Below are positions 32,075-41,655 of a stretch of DNA of 64,000 nt, in pieces; position 1 is the first letter of the stretch, and the number at the start of each line of letters is the position of its first letter. The notes beneath the pieces were generated by a model, which did no database searches, was not told where the DNA came from, and saw only the letters and a program-made list of their open reading frames with translations. Source of the stretch: Rhizobium sp. RU33A (GTDB lineage: Bacteria > Pseudomonadota > Alphaproteobacteria > Rhizobiales > Rhizobiaceae); the NCBI RefSeq assembly GCF_900156055.1, contig NZ_FTMQ01000004.1:124001-188000 (forward strand), read 5' to 3'. Both the position numbers and the translations under genes were made by a program.

Positions 32075-33250
32075 TTATGTCACCGAGGCGTCATGTTTTT
32101 GACGTTTTGACTGGTGCAGCTCTAGATAATCCGCGCTCCGCATTTCGAAAAGCCGCGAAACTGTTCGGTCAAATTCAAAGCCTTCGGTGCCCTTCTTTTC
32201 AGTCAGGAGGGCTTCCGGCATCGCAGCTGCAGATGCGAACAGCCGTACACTGGCGTCGTAGAGCGCATCGATCAGAATGATGAAGCGTTTCATCTCATTT
32301 CGTTTTTCCGGGGCGAGGTGCGGGATACCCTCGACAAAGACCACATCGAAGCGCTTGGCGATCGCCAGATAGTCGGATGCGCCGAGGGGACGTTCGCAGA
32401 GTTCGCGGAAGTTGAACCGCGCAGCCCGGCCTGCCGCACGTGGGATCTCGATGGTTCGCCCCTTCATCTCGATGGTGACCGCGACCTCGGGCGCGCCTTC
32501 GGTCACCCGCTTCCAGGCAATGTCCATCATCTTCGGCGCGTCGTCGAGCGGCGCAATGTAGACCGGCAAACTCTCCATCTTTTCCAGACGATAATCGGTG
32601 GGAGAATCGAGCGTCGAGACATCGACGTTCTTTTTCAAGAGATCGACGAAGGGCAGAAAGAGCCCTCGGTTGAGACCGTCGCGGTAGAGATTATCAGGCT
32701 GGACATTCGAGGTTGCCACAAGCGTGCAACCCCGCGCGAAAAGTTCGGTGAACAGGCGGGCAAGGATCATCGCATCGGCGATATCGGTCACCGTGAATTC
32801 GTCGAAGCAGAGAAGCTGCGCCTCTTCACGAAGCGCTGCCGCGACAGGCGGCACAGGATCGGCCTGCTTCGTTTCGCCGGCCTTTAGTTTCTGGCGGTGG
32901 GCATGGATACGAGCATGCACATCGGCCATGAACTCGTGAAAATGCGCGCGACGTTTCTTCTCGACGGGTGCAAGCCTGAAGAACAGGTCCATAAGCATGG
33001 TCTTGCCGCGACCGACGCTGCCATGAATGTAGAGACCCTTGATGGGGATTTCCTGTTTGCGCCTCTGGGCAAACATCCAGCCAAGCGCGCTCTTCTTTGC
33101 AGCCGGTTTGCGCGCCTTGAACTCCGTCAGGATGCGGTCGAGCTTCTCGGCAACACCGAACTGATGGCGGTCGGGCTGGAGTGTTCCCGCCTCCGTCATC
33201 GCGCGCAACTGCTCGACGACGCTCAAGCCGTAGTCAGGAACTGGCTGCAT
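32075..33250 (-). CDS. zapE: AFG1/ZapE family ATPase
   Basis: The 391-residue P-loop ATPase has Walker A in HGSVGRGKTMLM and Walker B in LLCFDEFTVTDIADAM, the hallmark of the AFG1/ZapE family. E. coli ZapE associates with the division ring, and mitochondrial Afg1 works in respiratory-protein quality control; placement between sdh and mdh fits either. The C-terminus ends with the family's EFDRTVSRLFEMRSADYL. It follows the Omp19-like gene by 60 bases that hold a hairpin. Confidence 0.93.
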   Translation of the reverse strand: MQPVPDYGLSVVEQLRAMTEAGTLQPDRHQFGVAEKLDRILTEFKARKPAAKKSALGWMFAQRRKQEIPIKGLYIHGSVGRGKTMLMDLFFRLAPVEKKRRAHFHEFMADVHARIHAHRQKLKAGETKQADPVPPVAAALREEAQLLCFDEFTVTDIADAMILARLFTELFARGCTLVATSNVQPDNLYRDGLNRGLFLPFVDLLKKNVDVSTLDSPTDYRLEKMESLPVYIAPLDDAPKMMDIAWKRVTEGAPEVAVTIEMKGRTIEIPRAAGRAARFNFRELCERPLGASDYLAIAKRFDVVFVEGIPHLAPEKRNEMKRFIILIDALYDASVRLFASAAAMPEALLTEKKGTEGFEFDRTVSRLFEMRSADYLELHQSKRQKHDASVT

Positions 33251-33271
33251 GAATGAATGTCCCGCCGGGAG

Positions 33272-33292
33272 GGTGGCCCAAGGCGGGCCACC
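33272..33292 (-). other. hairpin between the lipoprotein gene and zapE
   Basis: GGTGGCCC and GGGCCACC form a perfect eight-pair stem around a five-base loop, 19 bases after the lipoprotein stop and 21 bases before the zapE start. No T-run follows on the minus strand, so it is an uncertain terminator and might only limit readthrough into zapE. Confidence 0.4.
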
Positions 33293-33310
33293 GCAGGAAT
33301 GAGAGGAGGA

Positions 33311-33841
33311 TCAGCGGCTCAGGCTGACCGGCTGGCCGGACGCGGTGCTGCCGTCGAAGCGGGCATCGGCCGTCTTGTAGAGGCTGCCGATCGTATTGCC
33401 GTTGCGGTCCTTGAGCACAACCTGCTTGCCGGACACTTCCCAGGACCCCATGGCCGTCAGTTCGCCGGCACAGCCACGGGTACCACCACGCGAGCCACTG
33501 CCGAGATTGGTGAGCGTCAGGAACATGTCGCAGCTTGCGCCAGCGCTCTGGACGCGCCAGTTGCCGACCATCGATTCCTTGGTGACGTCGAGCGCGGTGG
33601 CCGGTGCACCGGCAGCGCCGACGGCAGCAGCCGTATTCATCGCCGGAGCAGCCGGGAATTGGTTTGGATCAGTCGCACCGGGCGGCGGGAGCTGGCCGGA
33701 CTGGACCGAAGGAACAGGCTGGGCCTGCAGCGGCGGAAGTGCGCTGTTGGCGGAATTCATGTTGCTGTAGGATGTACGCTGGCACCCCGCGAGCGCCAGA
33801 AGGATGGCTGCTCCGGTGACTGCATGGCTGAATTTCATCAT
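33311..33841 (-). CDS. Omp19-like lipoprotein, protease-inhibitor (Inh) domain
   Basis: The 176-residue protein has a lipoprotein signal with the lipobox LALAGC about 20 residues from the start, a Pro/Ala-rich linker (residues 30-80) and a C-terminal AprI/Inh-type beta-barrel domain. The end ([19 protein letters not shown], then PVSLSR) closely follows Brucella Omp19, an outer-membrane lipoprotein reported to inhibit proteases. Two cysteines in ASCDMF and TRGCAGEL would form the family disulfide. Two ATGs in tandem follow GGGAG; the second (33838) has the better spacing. It is flanked by sdhB and zapE, on the same strand. Confidence 0.85.
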   Translation of the reverse strand: MMKFSHAVTGAAILLALAGCQRTSYSNMNSANSALPPLQAQPVPSVQSGQLPPPGATDPNQFPAAPAMNTAAAVGAAGAPATALDVTKESMVGNWRVQSAGASCDMFLTLTNLGSGSRGGTRGCAGELTAMGSWEVSGKQVVLKDRNGNTIGSLYKTADARFDGSTASGQPVSLSR

Positions 33842-33959
33842 TATACTCCCGCTCTCGCGACCTGCGTCGCAACCTGCCGTACAACTGGGTTTTAAATACG
33901 TTACGTGAATATGGTTAATCAAGTTCCATATCACGTTCGATCGATAGCCGGCACTATAA

Positions 33960-33998
33960 GGATAAATTAAGGCCGCCCGAAACAGTTCCGAGCGGCCT
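33960..33998 (-). terminator. terminator after sdhB
   Basis: On the minus strand a GC-rich stem (arms around 33998-33986 and 33981-33970, two wobble or mismatch positions) is followed by TTAATTTATC. It starts 23 bases after the sdhB stop and closes the sdhCDAB transcript. The T-run is interrupted, so strength is moderate. Confidence 0.65.
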
Positions 33999-34020
33999 CG
34001 CATTCTTTTGACAATGTGGC

Positions 34021-34800
34021 TCAGGCGCGACGCTCGACCATCATCTTCTTGATCTCGGCGATCGCCTTGGCAGGGTTCAGACCCTTCGGGCAGGCCTGCG
34101 CGCAGTTCATGATCGTGTGGCAGCGATAAAGGCGGAAGGGATCCTCAAGATTGTCGAGGCGTTCGCCGGTCGCTTCATCGCGGCTATCGATCAGCCAGCG
34201 ATAGGCCTGCAGCAGGACGGCCGGACCGAGATAGCGGTCGCCGTTCCACCAGTAGCTCGGACAGGAGGTCGAGCAGCATGCGCAAAGAATGCACTCGTAG
34301 AGACCGTCGAGCTTCTGGCGGTCCTCATGGCTCTGCTTCCATTCCTTGGCGGGCGCCGGGGAAACGGTTTTCAGCCACGGTTCGATCGAACGATGCTGGG
34401 CATAAAAGTTCGTCAGATCCGGCACGAGATCCTTGACGACCGGCAGATGCGGCAGAGGATAAACCTTCACCGTACCGTTCACCTCCTCCATGCCTTTTGT
34501 GCAGGCCAGAGTATTGGTACCGTCGATGTTCATCGCGCAGGAACCGCAGATTCCTTCACGGCAGGACCGGCGCAGCGTCAGCGTCGGGTCGATATTGTTC
34601 TTGATGTACAGGAGACCATCCAGAACCATCGGACCGCAGTCGTCGACGTCGATATAAAAGGTATCAATGCGCGGATTGGCGCCATCGTCGGGGCTCCAGC
34701 GATAGACCCGGTATTCGCGGACGTTCTTGGCGCCGGCCGGCTTCGGCCAGACCTTGCCTTCGGTGACCTGGGAGTTCTTGGGAAGAGCGAGTTCTACCAT
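34021..34800 (-). CDS. sdhB: succinate dehydrogenase iron-sulfur subunit
   Basis: The 259-residue subunit of complex II carries three clusters: the [2Fe-2S] site [15 protein letters not shown] with its later Cys, the [4Fe-4S] site [12 protein letters not shown] and the [3Fe-4S] site [17 protein letters not shown]. It passes electrons from the SdhA flavin to ubiquinone at SdhCD. It lies 15 bases after sdhA and ends the sdhCDAB operon. All cluster cysteines are intact. Confidence 0.98.
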   Translation of the reverse strand: MVELALPKNSQVTEGKVWPKPAGAKNVREYRVYRWSPDDGANPRIDTFYIDVDDCGPMVLDGLLYIKNNIDPTLTLRRSCREGICGSCAMNIDGTNTLACTKGMEEVNGTVKVYPLPHLPVVKDLVPDLTNFYAQHRSIEPWLKTVSPAPAKEWKQSHEDRQKLDGLYECILCACCSTSCPSYWWNGDRYLGPAVLLQAYRWLIDSRDEATGERLDNLEDPFRLYRCHTIMNCAQACPKGLNPAKAIAEIKKMMVERRA

Positions 34801-34815
34801 GATGAGGTCCTCAAA

Positions 34816-36660
34816 TCAGTAGACGCGAGCCTTGGGCGCGATCTTATTCAGATCAATGCCTTCAGCGATGAGCTCGGTATGGACAGGACGGTAGTCGAGC
34901 TTGACGTCGCCCGCTTCCGAAACCCAGGCCAGCGTATGCTTGCGCCAGTTCTCGTCGTCGCGACCGCCAAACGGACCGGAGGTGTAGTCTTCGCGCGCAT
35001 GCGAACCACGGCTTTCCTTGCGGGCCTCGGCGCCATAGACCGTGGTGATGGCGTTGGCCATGAGGTTGTGCAGTTCGAGCGTCTCGACGAGATCAGAGTT
35101 CCAGATCATCGAACGGTCGGTGACCTTGATATCCGGCAGCTCCTTCCAGATCGCCGACAGGCGCTGGCAGCCGCTTTCGAGCGATTCCTGCGTACGGAAG
35201 ACCGCCGCGTCTTCCTGCATGGCGCGCTGCATCTTGTCACGCAGCACGGCGGTCGGGGTCTGGCCCGAAGCGTGACGCGTGTTGTCGAAGCGGTCTATGA
35301 TCTTGTCACAGGCGGCGACATTGAGTGCCGGAATCGGCGAGGTGCGGTCGATGACTTCAGCAGCCCGGATCGCAGCCGCACGCCCGAAGACCACGAGGTC
35401 GATCAGCGAGTTGGAGCCTAGACGGTTCGCACCGTGCACCGAGGCGCAACCAGCCTCACCGACAGCCATCAGACCCGGGATGATGCGTTCGGGATTGTTG
35501 GAGTCGGCATTCAGCACTTCGCCCCAGTAATTCGTTGGAATGCCGCCCATGTTGTAGTGAACGGTCGGCAGAACCGGGATCGGTTCGCGGGTCACGTCGA
35601 CGCCGGCAAAGATCTTCGCCGATTCCGAGATGCCTGGAAGGCGTTCGTGCAGGACCGCCGGATCGAGGTGGTCGAGATGCAGGAAGATGTGATCCTTGTT
35701 CTTGCCGACGCCGCGGCCTTCACGGATTTCCATCGTCATGCAGCGCGAGACGACGTCACGCGAGGCAAGGTCCTTTGCCGATGGAGCGTAACGCTCCATG
35801 AAGCGCTCGCCTTCGGAGTTGACGAGATAACCGCCTTCGCCGCGCGCACCTTCGGTGATCAGACAGCCGGCACCGTAGATACCGGTCGGGTGGAACTGGA
35901 CGAACTCCATATCCTGCAGCGGAAGACCCGCGCGGGCAATCATGCCGCCGCCGTCACCGGTGCAGGTGTGAGCAGACGTTGCCGAGAAGTAGGCGCGGCC
36001 ATAACCGCCGGTCGCCAGAACGACCATCTTGGCCGAGAAGCGATGGATCGTGCCGTCGTCGAGGTTCCAGGCGACGACACCGGTGCAGCGGCTGCCATCG
36101 TCAGACATGATCAGGTCGAGCGCGAAATACTCGATGAAGAATTCCGCGTTGTTCTTCAGCGACTGGCCGTAGAGCGTGTGCAGGATGGCGTGGCCGGTAC
36201 GGTCGGCCGCGGCGCAGGTGCGCTGCACCGGCGGGCCTTCGCCGTAGTTCTGCATGTGACCGCCGAACGGCCGCTGATAGATCTTGCCTTCCTCGTTACG
36301 CGAGAACGGCACGCCGTAATGCTCAAGCTCATAAACCGCCTTCGGCGCTTCCATAGCGAGATACTGCATGGCGTCGACGTCACCGAGCCAGTCGGAGCCC
36401 TTGACGGTGTCATAAAGGTGCCACTGCCAGCAGTCAGGCGTCATGTTGTTCAGCGAGGCGGCGATACCGCCCTGAGCCGCGACCGTGTGCGAACGGGTCG
36501 GGAAAACCTTGGTGATGCAAGCCGTCTTGAAGCCCTGTTCGGCCATGCCGAGCGTCGCGCGCAGGCCGGCGCCACCGGCACCGACGACCACGACGTCGTA
36601 GGAATGGTCAACATAGGTGTAGGCCTTGCCGGTCTGGGCGAAGTTATGAATGGTTGCCAT
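34816..36660 (-). CDS. sdhA: succinate dehydrogenase flavoprotein subunit
   Basis: The 614-residue flavoprotein oxidises succinate to fumarate. The FAD motif [11 protein letters not shown], the covalent-flavin His in SHTVAAQGG (residue about 57), and the active-site HPTGIYGAG and Arg-rich substrate loop (ANRLGSNSL) are intact. It follows sdhD by only six bases and precedes sdhB by 15. A start ATG at 36660 matches the family N-terminus. Confidence 0.98.
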   Translation of the reverse strand: MATIHNFAQTGKAYTYVDHSYDVVVVGAGGAGLRATLGMAEQGFKTACITKVFPTRSHTVAAQGGIAASLNNMTPDCWQWHLYDTVKGSDWLGDVDAMQYLAMEAPKAVYELEHYGVPFSRNEEGKIYQRPFGGHMQNYGEGPPVQRTCAAADRTGHAILHTLYGQSLKNNAEFFIEYFALDLIMSDDGSRCTGVVAWNLDDGTIHRFSAKMVVLATGGYGRAYFSATSAHTCTGDGGGMIARAGLPLQDMEFVQFHPTGIYGAGCLITEGARGEGGYLVNSEGERFMERYAPSAKDLASRDVVSRCMTMEIREGRGVGKNKDHIFLHLDHLDPAVLHERLPGISESAKIFAGVDVTREPIPVLPTVHYNMGGIPTNYWGEVLNADSNNPERIIPGLMAVGEAGCASVHGANRLGSNSLIDLVVFGRAAAIRAAEVIDRTSPIPALNVAACDKIIDRFDNTRHASGQTPTAVLRDKMQRAMQEDAAVFRTQESLESGCQRLSAIWKELPDIKVTDRSMIWNSDLVETLELHNLMANAITTVYGAEARKESRGSHAREDYTSGPFGGRDDENWRKHTLAWVSEAGDVKLDYRPVHTELIAEGIDLNKIAPKARVY

Positions 36661-36666
36661 GTTGAT

Positions 36667-37047
36667 TTACCCTACGAATGCGATCTTCAAGATGGCGAAA
36701 AGACAGAGGCCACCGATCAGGATTGCAAAGAACGTGTTCAGCATCAGAAGCAAAAGCTTGGCGATATCGGCATGGACATAGTCCTCGATGATCACCTGCA
36801 TGCCCAGCTTCATATGGATCAGGGCCGACAGCACGACCAGAGCCATGACGACGGCGACGAGCGGGTGCGACAATGCGCCAACCACCTCGGCGTAAGGCGC
36901 GCCGTTGTACATGACCAGAAAGCCGACGAAGAAGAAGATCAGAGGAATGTTGGCGACGGCCGTGACGCGCTGACGCCAGAAATGCTCGGTGCCTTCCTTG
37001 GCCGAGCCGAGACCGCGGACCTTGCCGAGCGGAGTGCGCATATCCAT
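36667..37047 (-). CDS. sdhD: succinate dehydrogenase membrane anchor subunit
   Basis: The 126-residue protein has three membrane segments (residues about 28-48, 55-75, 98-120) and the haem-ligand-type His in [17 protein letters not shown]. It anchors SdhAB and forms half of the quinone and haem b site. The start at 37047 follows GAGG by eight bases; the MDMRTPLG N-terminus fits rhizobial SdhD. It follows sdhC by 11 bases. Confidence 0.93.
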   Translation of the reverse strand: MDMRTPLGKVRGLGSAKEGTEHFWRQRVTAVANIPLIFFFVGFLVMYNGAPYAEVVGALSHPLVAVVMALVVLSALIHMKLGMQVIIEDYVHADIAKLLLLMLNTFFAILIGGLCLFAILKIAFVG

Positions 37048-37058
37048 GGAATGGTGCC

Positions 37059-37454
37059 TCAGGTGCGAATGATATAGGCAACGACCCAGACGAGGATCGT
37101 CAGGACGACGGATGCGATGATGTTCGCCTTGGCGAGCTTCGTCGAGAAATGCTTGTCGAAGCCGTAGCCGACATCCCACATCAGATGGCGCAATCCGCCA
37201 AGCATGTGGTGGATGAGTGCCCAGGTATAGCCGAACAGGATCAGGCGGCCGATGATGGTTCCCATGAACCAGTTGACCCACTCGAAGTAGTCAGCACCCG
37301 TTGAAGCGGCCACCAGCCACCACGCGACCAAGATCGTGCCGAAATAGAGCGCGGCACCGGTGATGCGGTGCAGAATCGACATGATCATTGTGGGGATAGG
37401 CTTGTAGATTTGCAGGTGCGGCGACAGGGGCCGGTTTTTAGTCACATTCGCCAT
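37059..37454 (-). CDS. sdhC: succinate dehydrogenase cytochrome b556 subunit
   Basis: The 131-residue anchor subunit has the family motif [20 protein letters not shown] near the N-terminus with [14 protein letters not shown], and the haem His in [16 protein letters not shown]. Three membrane segments follow (residues about 25-50, 60-85, 108-130). It is the first gene of sdhCDAB; its 286-base upstream region holds two inverted repeats that may be regulatory. The start at 37454 is preceded by GAGG about nine bases before. Confidence 0.95.
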   Translation of the reverse strand: MANVTKNRPLSPHLQIYKPIPTMIMSILHRITGAALYFGTILVAWWLVAASTGADYFEWVNWFMGTIIGRLILFGYTWALIHHMLGGLRHLMWDVGYGFDKHFSTKLAKANIIASVVLTILVWVVAYIIRT

Positions 37455-37479
37455 CTAAACCTCGCGGCGTCTCGATGCG

Positions 37480-37534
37480 GTCCGAGTGTTCGGACATATT
37501 GTTTGCAATGCGTCATAGCGTTTGTGGCATTGCA
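37480..37534. promoter_or_regulatory. two inverted repeats upstream of sdhC
   Basis: The first repeat, GTCCGA-GTGT-TCGGAC (37480-37495), lies 26 bases before sdhC and could fold in the leader. The second, TGCAATGC (37504-37511) and GCATTGCA (37527-37534), has perfect eight-base arms separated by 15 bases, 50-80 bases before the start, where a promoter operator would be. I do not recognise either as a known rhizobial regulator box. Confidence 0.4.
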
Positions 37535-37740
37535 TCAGGGGGACGTTTAATCCTCGAAACCCCGGACGACAAGCACATTCGCTTGACGATTTCAATTTAA
37601 TCGATTCGCGTGAACAGACCTTTAGCGTCCATGCGAACCGCATTCCTCCATACGAAAAAAGCGTTGAGATGGATGACTTTAGCAACCAGTTGCGGCATGT
37701 TGCGTTAACGATTTGTTAACTGCGTTCCGGAGGTTGCCGC

Positions 37741-38100
37741 ATGCTAAAGTATGGTTCCGTTTTGACAGCTGCGGGCATCGCGCTCATCTCCACCGCCGAC
37801 GGCGGCCTCGCCGGGGAGCGGCATGACCGAGGCCATGGCCATTACAAATCCCAGGGCCAGGCGGTGATCGGCAGCAACGGTCTTCCCTCTGTCATCCCCG
37901 GCATCGGCACCTTCGTCGGCAGCGTCTCGGGCCTGCGCATCAAAGGCAACGGCGTGTTCCTGGCCATCGACAGGGGCTTGAGGCCGCAAGTCATTACCTA
38001 TCGCCCGCCCAAGGCAAAAATCATTGAAATTTCTGCAGAAAATCCGGATGAGGCTTGCTCGTTCGAAGCCGGTGTCTGTGTGATCAGGCCGAAGAACTAG
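37741..38100 (+). CDS. small hypothetical exported protein
   Basis: The 119-residue protein has a likely signal peptide (residues 1-24, MLKYGSVLTAAGIALISTA then GGLAG) and a mature part with a His/Gly-rich start (ERHDRGHGHYK) and two cysteines near the C-terminus (EACSFEAGVCVI), spaced for a disulfide. I do not recognise a family. GGAGG lies four bases upstream of the ATG. It is transcribed away from sdh and converges on the methyltransferase gene, overlapping its end by four bases. Confidence 0.65.
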   Translation: MLKYGSVLTAAGIALISTADGGLAGERHDRGHGHYKSQGQAVIGSNGLPSVIPGIGTFVGSVSGLRIKGNGVFLAIDRGLRPQVITYRPPKAKIIEISAENPDEACSFEAGVCVIRPKN

Positions 38101-38741
38101 AGAAATTTCCAGACGGTCGTCTTCTTGATCTCGCTGTCTTCCAGAACGCGCGTGACTGGCACCTCATAGGTCGCCAGCGGCTCGAGATTGTCAATCGGGC
38201 GATAGCTGCGTCCGGGATCTCCGACCAGGACGAGACATCCATCCTTCGCAATAGCGCTGAACCAGGCGACCAGCGCCTTGGCAAAATCGCTCTCATAGAA
38301 GACATCGCCGGCAAGGATCACGTCGACATCGACGGATCGGCCGATCAGGTCGTCATTGGTGAAATCGATGCTCACGCCATTGAGAGCGGCATTCAGCCGC
38401 ACCGCACATTTCGCCCAGGGATCGATATCGGCGGCCACCACGGCGGCGGCTCCCGAAAGGGCAGCTGCAATCGCCACCATTCCCGAACCGCTGGCAAAAT
38501 CGAGAACGCGTTTCCCCCTTACCGTTTCCGGATGATCGAGGATGTAGCGCGCGAGCCCCTGGCCGCCCGCCCAGGCAAAGGCCCAGAACGGCGGCGGCAG
38601 ACCGATCGCTTCCAGATCCTCCTCGGTTTTCATCCAGAGATCATGCACCTCGCTTGCAAGGTGCAGTCGGATCTCCGGCACATGCGGCGGCGACAACACG
38701 CTGGTGTTTTCGAGGATGAATCGATCAGGATCTGTCTTCAC
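38097..38741 (-). CDS. METTL20-like protein lysine methyltransferase
   Basis: The protein is a class I SAM methyltransferase with LDFASGSGMVAIAAA (motif I), AADIDPWAKCAVRLNA and the post-motif DVFYE typical of the METTL family. The FWAFAWAGGQGLARYIL segment before motif I is characteristic of METTL20 (ETF-beta lysine methyltransferase). A METTL20 homologue from Agrobacterium tumefaciens has been reported to methylate ETF-beta and ribosomal protein L7/L12, so these are likely substrates. The start is unsure: GTG at 38741 lies seven bases after the EVE gene stop but lacks a clear ribosome site; ATG at 38804 would overlap that gene by 56 bases. Confidence 0.8.
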   Translation of the reverse strand: MKTDPDRFILENTSVLSPPHVPEIRLHLASEVHDLWMKTEEDLEAIGLPPPFWAFAWAGGQGLARYILDHPETVRGKRVLDFASGSGMVAIAAALSGAAAVVAADIDPWAKCAVRLNAALNGVSIDFTNDDLIGRSVDVDVILAGDVFYESDFAKALVAWFSAIAKDGCLVLVGDPGRSYRPIDNLEPLATYEVPVTRVLEDSEIKKTTVWKFL

Positions 38742-38748
38742 GAGGAGA

Positions 38749-39180
38749 TCAGACGGGCGGATTGTCGAGACCGCCCATGCGGCAGACCTCGAAATATTCG
38801 TCATCCGTCACCGGCTGGACCGAGAGCCGCATCGAGGTGACAAGCGCCATCTTCGCGAGCTTCTCGTTCGCTTTGACGTCTTTAAGGCTGACAGGCTTCG
38901 GCATGTCGCAGACGGCGCGAATGTCGACGCAGTCCCAGCGGGCATCCCCCTCGGCGGTCGAATCCGGATGCGAGAGCGCACAGACTTCGACGATCCCGAC
39001 GACTTCCAGCCCCTCGTTGGAGTGGTAGAAGAACCCCTTGTCGCCGATCTTCATCGCCCGCATGTTGTTGCGCGCGAGATAATTGCGAACGCCGGTCCAC
39101 TCTTCCCCAACGTCACCCTTGGCCTTCTGCATTTCCCAGGACCACTTGAAGGGTTCGGACTTGTAGAGCCAGAATGCCAT
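38749..39180 (-). CDS. EVE domain protein
   Basis: The 143-residue protein is a single EVE domain of the PUA-like fold, beginning MAFWLYKSEPFKWSW and with GVRNYLARNNMRAMKIGDKG and FYHSN. EVE domains bind modified bases in DNA or RNA; this stand-alone type resembles human THYN1, whose role is unclear. It lies five bases after the YciI gene end and runs directly into the methyltransferase gene, so the two are cotranscribed. The ATG at 39180 is used; a GTG nine bases upstream is less likely. Confidence 0.88.
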   Translation of the reverse strand: MAFWLYKSEPFKWSWEMQKAKGDVGEEWTGVRNYLARNNMRAMKIGDKGFFYHSNEGLEVVGIVEVCALSHPDSTAEGDARWDCVDIRAVCDMPKPVSLKDVKANEKLAKMALVTSMRLSVQPVTDDEYFEVCRMGGLDNPPV

Positions 39181-39185
39181 GCCGG

Positions 39186-39479
39186 TCACGCCTCCGGATT
39201 ATTGAAGACCCAGTTATAGGGCTTGATCTCGACAGTCTCGAACAGGCCGGCCTTGGCATAGGGGTCCTGTGCGGCAAGCGCCTTGGCAGCCTCTATATCA
39301 TCGGCGGCAATCAGCAGCATCGAACCGCAAGGCTTGCCGTCGGAATCGAGGAACGGGCCGGCGATCTTGAGCTGGCCGGCTGCATTCAGCCCGTTGAGCC
39401 ACTCGACATGCGGCGGACGGGTTTCCATCCGAAGGTTCAGGTGGCCTGGCTTGTCGGCGCAGATGACGGCAAACAGCAT
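39186..39479 (-). CDS. YciI family protein
   Basis: The 97-residue protein has the YciI fold (MLFAVICADKPGHLNLRMET, then the His in RPPHVEWL and the Asp in AGPFLDSDG that mark the family's putative active site). The family is of unsettled function; members may act as small isomerases or dehydrochlorinase relatives. It follows gpsA by 22 bases and precedes the EVE gene by five, in a tsaD-gpsA-yciI-EVE-METTL20 run. Confidence 0.88.
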   Translation of the reverse strand: MLFAVICADKPGHLNLRMETRPPHVEWLNGLNAAGQLKIAGPFLDSDGKPCGSMLLIAADDIEAAKALAAQDPYAKAGLFETVEIKPYNWVFNNPEA

Positions 39480-39501
39480 CTTGTCTCTCCTAGGGGATCT
39501 C

Positions 39502-40491
39502 TTATTCGGTGGTGATCGGTCGCGACATCAGTTGGGTGATCGCGGTCGGGATGTCCAGCCTGCCGTCGATGATCGCGGCAACGGCTTCCGTTATCGGCAT
39601 CTCGATCTGGCGACCTTCGGCGAGACGGGCAGCGACCGCAGCCGCAAAGGCACCCTCAACGAGCGAACCTTGCTGGGAGCCGATGGGTTCGCCACGGCCG
39701 AGCGCTATGCCGAAGCGCAGATTGCGGGACTGATGGCTGGTTGCCGTCAAAACGAGGTCGCCGAGACCCGACAGGCCCCGCACCGTATCACCTCGTCCGC
39801 CCATCGCATCGACGAGCCGCGACATCTCCGCAAGGCCACGGGCGATCAGGGCAGCACGTGCCGAATCGCCAAGCCCCATGCCCTCGACGATGCCACAGGC
39901 AATCGCCAGCACATTTTTCAACGCACCACCGAGCTGGACGCCGATCCGATCATCAGAGGCATAGAGGCGGAAGGTCTGGCCGGAAATCGCCTTTGCCAGG
40001 TGTTCGGCAAGGGACAGGTCCTCTGCAGCGATCGCCATGGCCGTCGGCAGGCCCTTGGCGATATCTGCCGCGAAGCCAGGACCCGACAGCATGGCGATCG
40101 GATGGCCCGGCAGGGCGCTTTCCATAACATCCGTGAGGAGCCGCGACGTCTGCTTCTCGATGCCCTTGGCGCAGATGACAACGGGTGCACCTGGCTTCAA
40201 ATGCGGCCCGTAGGTTTCGGCAGCCGCGATCTGCGCCTGGGACGGCATGGCGAAGAGCACGATGTCGGCCTCGCCGAGATCCTCCGCCCGGGCGGAAAAG
40301 GACAGCGACGCAGGCAATTGAATGCCCGGCAGTGCGGACTCATGCACGCGGCGTGCAGCGAGATCAGCCATGACCGAGGCATCGCGACCGATCAGCAGGG
40401 CCTGCGCCCTGCCCGTCTGGGCGACCACAGCGGCAAGCGCGGTACCAAAAGCACCCGCGCCGATGACGGCGATACGCTGCATCCCACTCAT
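39502..40491 (-). CDS. gpsA: glycerol-3-phosphate dehydrogenase [NAD(P)+]
   Basis: The 329-residue enzyme reduces dihydroxyacetone phosphate to sn-glycerol 3-phosphate for phospholipid synthesis. It has the cofactor motif [12 protein letters not shown], the catalytic Lys in ICAKGIE and a second Lys in [10 protein letters not shown]. The start ATG overlaps the tsaD stop by four bases (ATGA). The tsaD-gpsA pair is common in alphaproteobacteria. Confidence 0.95.
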   Translation of the reverse strand: MSGMQRIAVIGAGAFGTALAAVVAQTGRAQALLIGRDASVMADLAARRVHESALPGIQLPASLSFSARAEDLGEADIVLFAMPSQAQIAAAETYGPHLKPGAPVVICAKGIEKQTSRLLTDVMESALPGHPIAMLSGPGFAADIAKGLPTAMAIAAEDLSLAEHLAKAISGQTFRLYASDDRIGVQLGGALKNVLAIACGIVEGMGLGDSARAALIARGLAEMSRLVDAMGGRGDTVRGLSGLGDLVLTATSHQSRNLRFGIALGRGEPIGSQQGSLVEGAFAAAVAARLAEGRQIEMPITEAVAAIIDGRLDIPTAITQLMSRPITTE

Positions 40492-41582
40492 GCCTTGGCT
40501 CCTCGCTTGCCGTAAGCGAGCAAGGCCTTGGCATCCTGGTCCAACGGCCAGCGCGACCGGGGTGCGACTGCAAGATCATCCGAGGGCATGCCGAGCGCCA
40601 TGCGTTCAAGCCCTGCCCAGGCGATCATGACGGCATTGTCCGTGCAAAGATGATGCGGCGGCGCGACAAAACGGAAGCGGTGCTCGGCGCAGAGTGTATC
40701 GAGCGTCTGGCGCACTTCCTTGTTGGCAGCGACACCGCCGGCGACGACCAGCGCAGGCTCGGCCACATCGGGAAATACTTCTTTGAACCGCTGCAGGCCA
40801 CGGCCGATGCGATCCTTCAACGTGCGTGAGATGGCATGCTGGAAGGAGGCGCATATGTCGGCGATGTCCTGGTCGGTGACAGGCGCGATGCCTTCCGCAG
40901 CCTGACGCACGGCGGTCTTCAGGCCCGAAAACGAAAAATCAAGGCGAGCTTCGCCGACCAAAGGCCGTGGGAAGGCAAACCGCTTGGGATTGCCCGTGGC
41001 CGCCGCCCGCTCGACGGCGGGACCACCCGGATAGGGAAGCCCGAGAAGCTTCGCCGTCTTGTCGAAGGCCTCGCCCAGGGCGTCATCGATCGTGGTGCCC
41101 CAGCGCTCGTATTCGCCAACGCCTTTGACCAGAACCAATTGCGTGTGACCGCCGGAAACAAGCAGCATCAGATAGGGAAAGGGAACGCCATCCGTCAGGC
41201 GCGCCGTCAGCGCATGGCCTTCAAGATGGTTGACGGCGTAAAGCGGCTTGCCTGTCGCTCTTGCGATCGCTTTGCCGGTCATCAGGCCAACCAGCAAGCC
41301 ACCGATCAGGCCGGGGCCGGACGTGGCAGCGATCGCATCGACCTCGGCCAGCGTGATGCCTGCCCGGGTCAGCGCCTCTTCGATCAGCGTATCCAGCGCA
41401 TCCACATGGGCGCGAGCGGCAATCTCCGGCACCACGCCACCATAGGCGCTGTGTTCGTCGAGCTGGCTCAACACGACATCAGCCTCGGTGATAGCAGAGC
41501 CGTCCGCAAGCCGCGTGACGACAGCCGCCGCGGTCTCGTCACAGCTGGTTTCGATGCCGAGGATGCGCAGTTTGGATGTCAT
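40488..41582 (-). CDS. tsaD: tRNA N6-threonylcarbamoyladenosine transferase subunit TsaD
   Basis: The 364-residue ASKHA-fold protein transfers threonylcarbamoyl to A37 of ANN-decoding tRNAs with TsaB, TsaE and TsaC. It starts [18 protein letters not shown], has the metal-binding HxxxH in NHLEGHAL and VSGGHTQLV, and the C-terminal nucleotide site [10 protein letters not shown]. It is divergent from hemC (73 bases) and overlaps gpsA by four bases. Confidence 0.97.
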   Translation of the reverse strand: MTSKLRILGIETSCDETAAAVVTRLADGSAITEADVVLSQLDEHSAYGGVVPEIAARAHVDALDTLIEEALTRAGITLAEVDAIAATSGPGLIGGLLVGLMTGKAIARATGKPLYAVNHLEGHALTARLTDGVPFPYLMLLVSGGHTQLVLVKGVGEYERWGTTIDDALGEAFDKTAKLLGLPYPGGPAVERAAATGNPKRFAFPRPLVGEARLDFSFSGLKTAVRQAAEGIAPVTDQDIADICASFQHAISRTLKDRIGRGLQRFKEVFPDVAEPALVVAGGVAANKEVRQTLDTLCAEHRFRFVAPPHHLCTDNAVMIAWAGLERMALGMPSDDLAVAPRSRWPLDQDAKALLAYGKRGAKA

Positions 41583-41655
41583 GGAACCTGTTCATTGATT
41601 GCGGTCGCCGAGAAACCGGTCTACGAAATCTGTCGGTAACAACGGACAAGTTCGG

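Noticed and set aside
33842..34003. N-terminal extension of the Omp19-like protein back to 34003
   Set aside because: The extension would place the lipobox deep inside the protein and runs through the AT-rich terminator region; the tandem ATGs behind GGGAG are better.
35434..37077. 547-residue open frame opposite sdhA and sdhD
   Set aside because: It is an antisense shadow of sdh genes, with no recognised motif.
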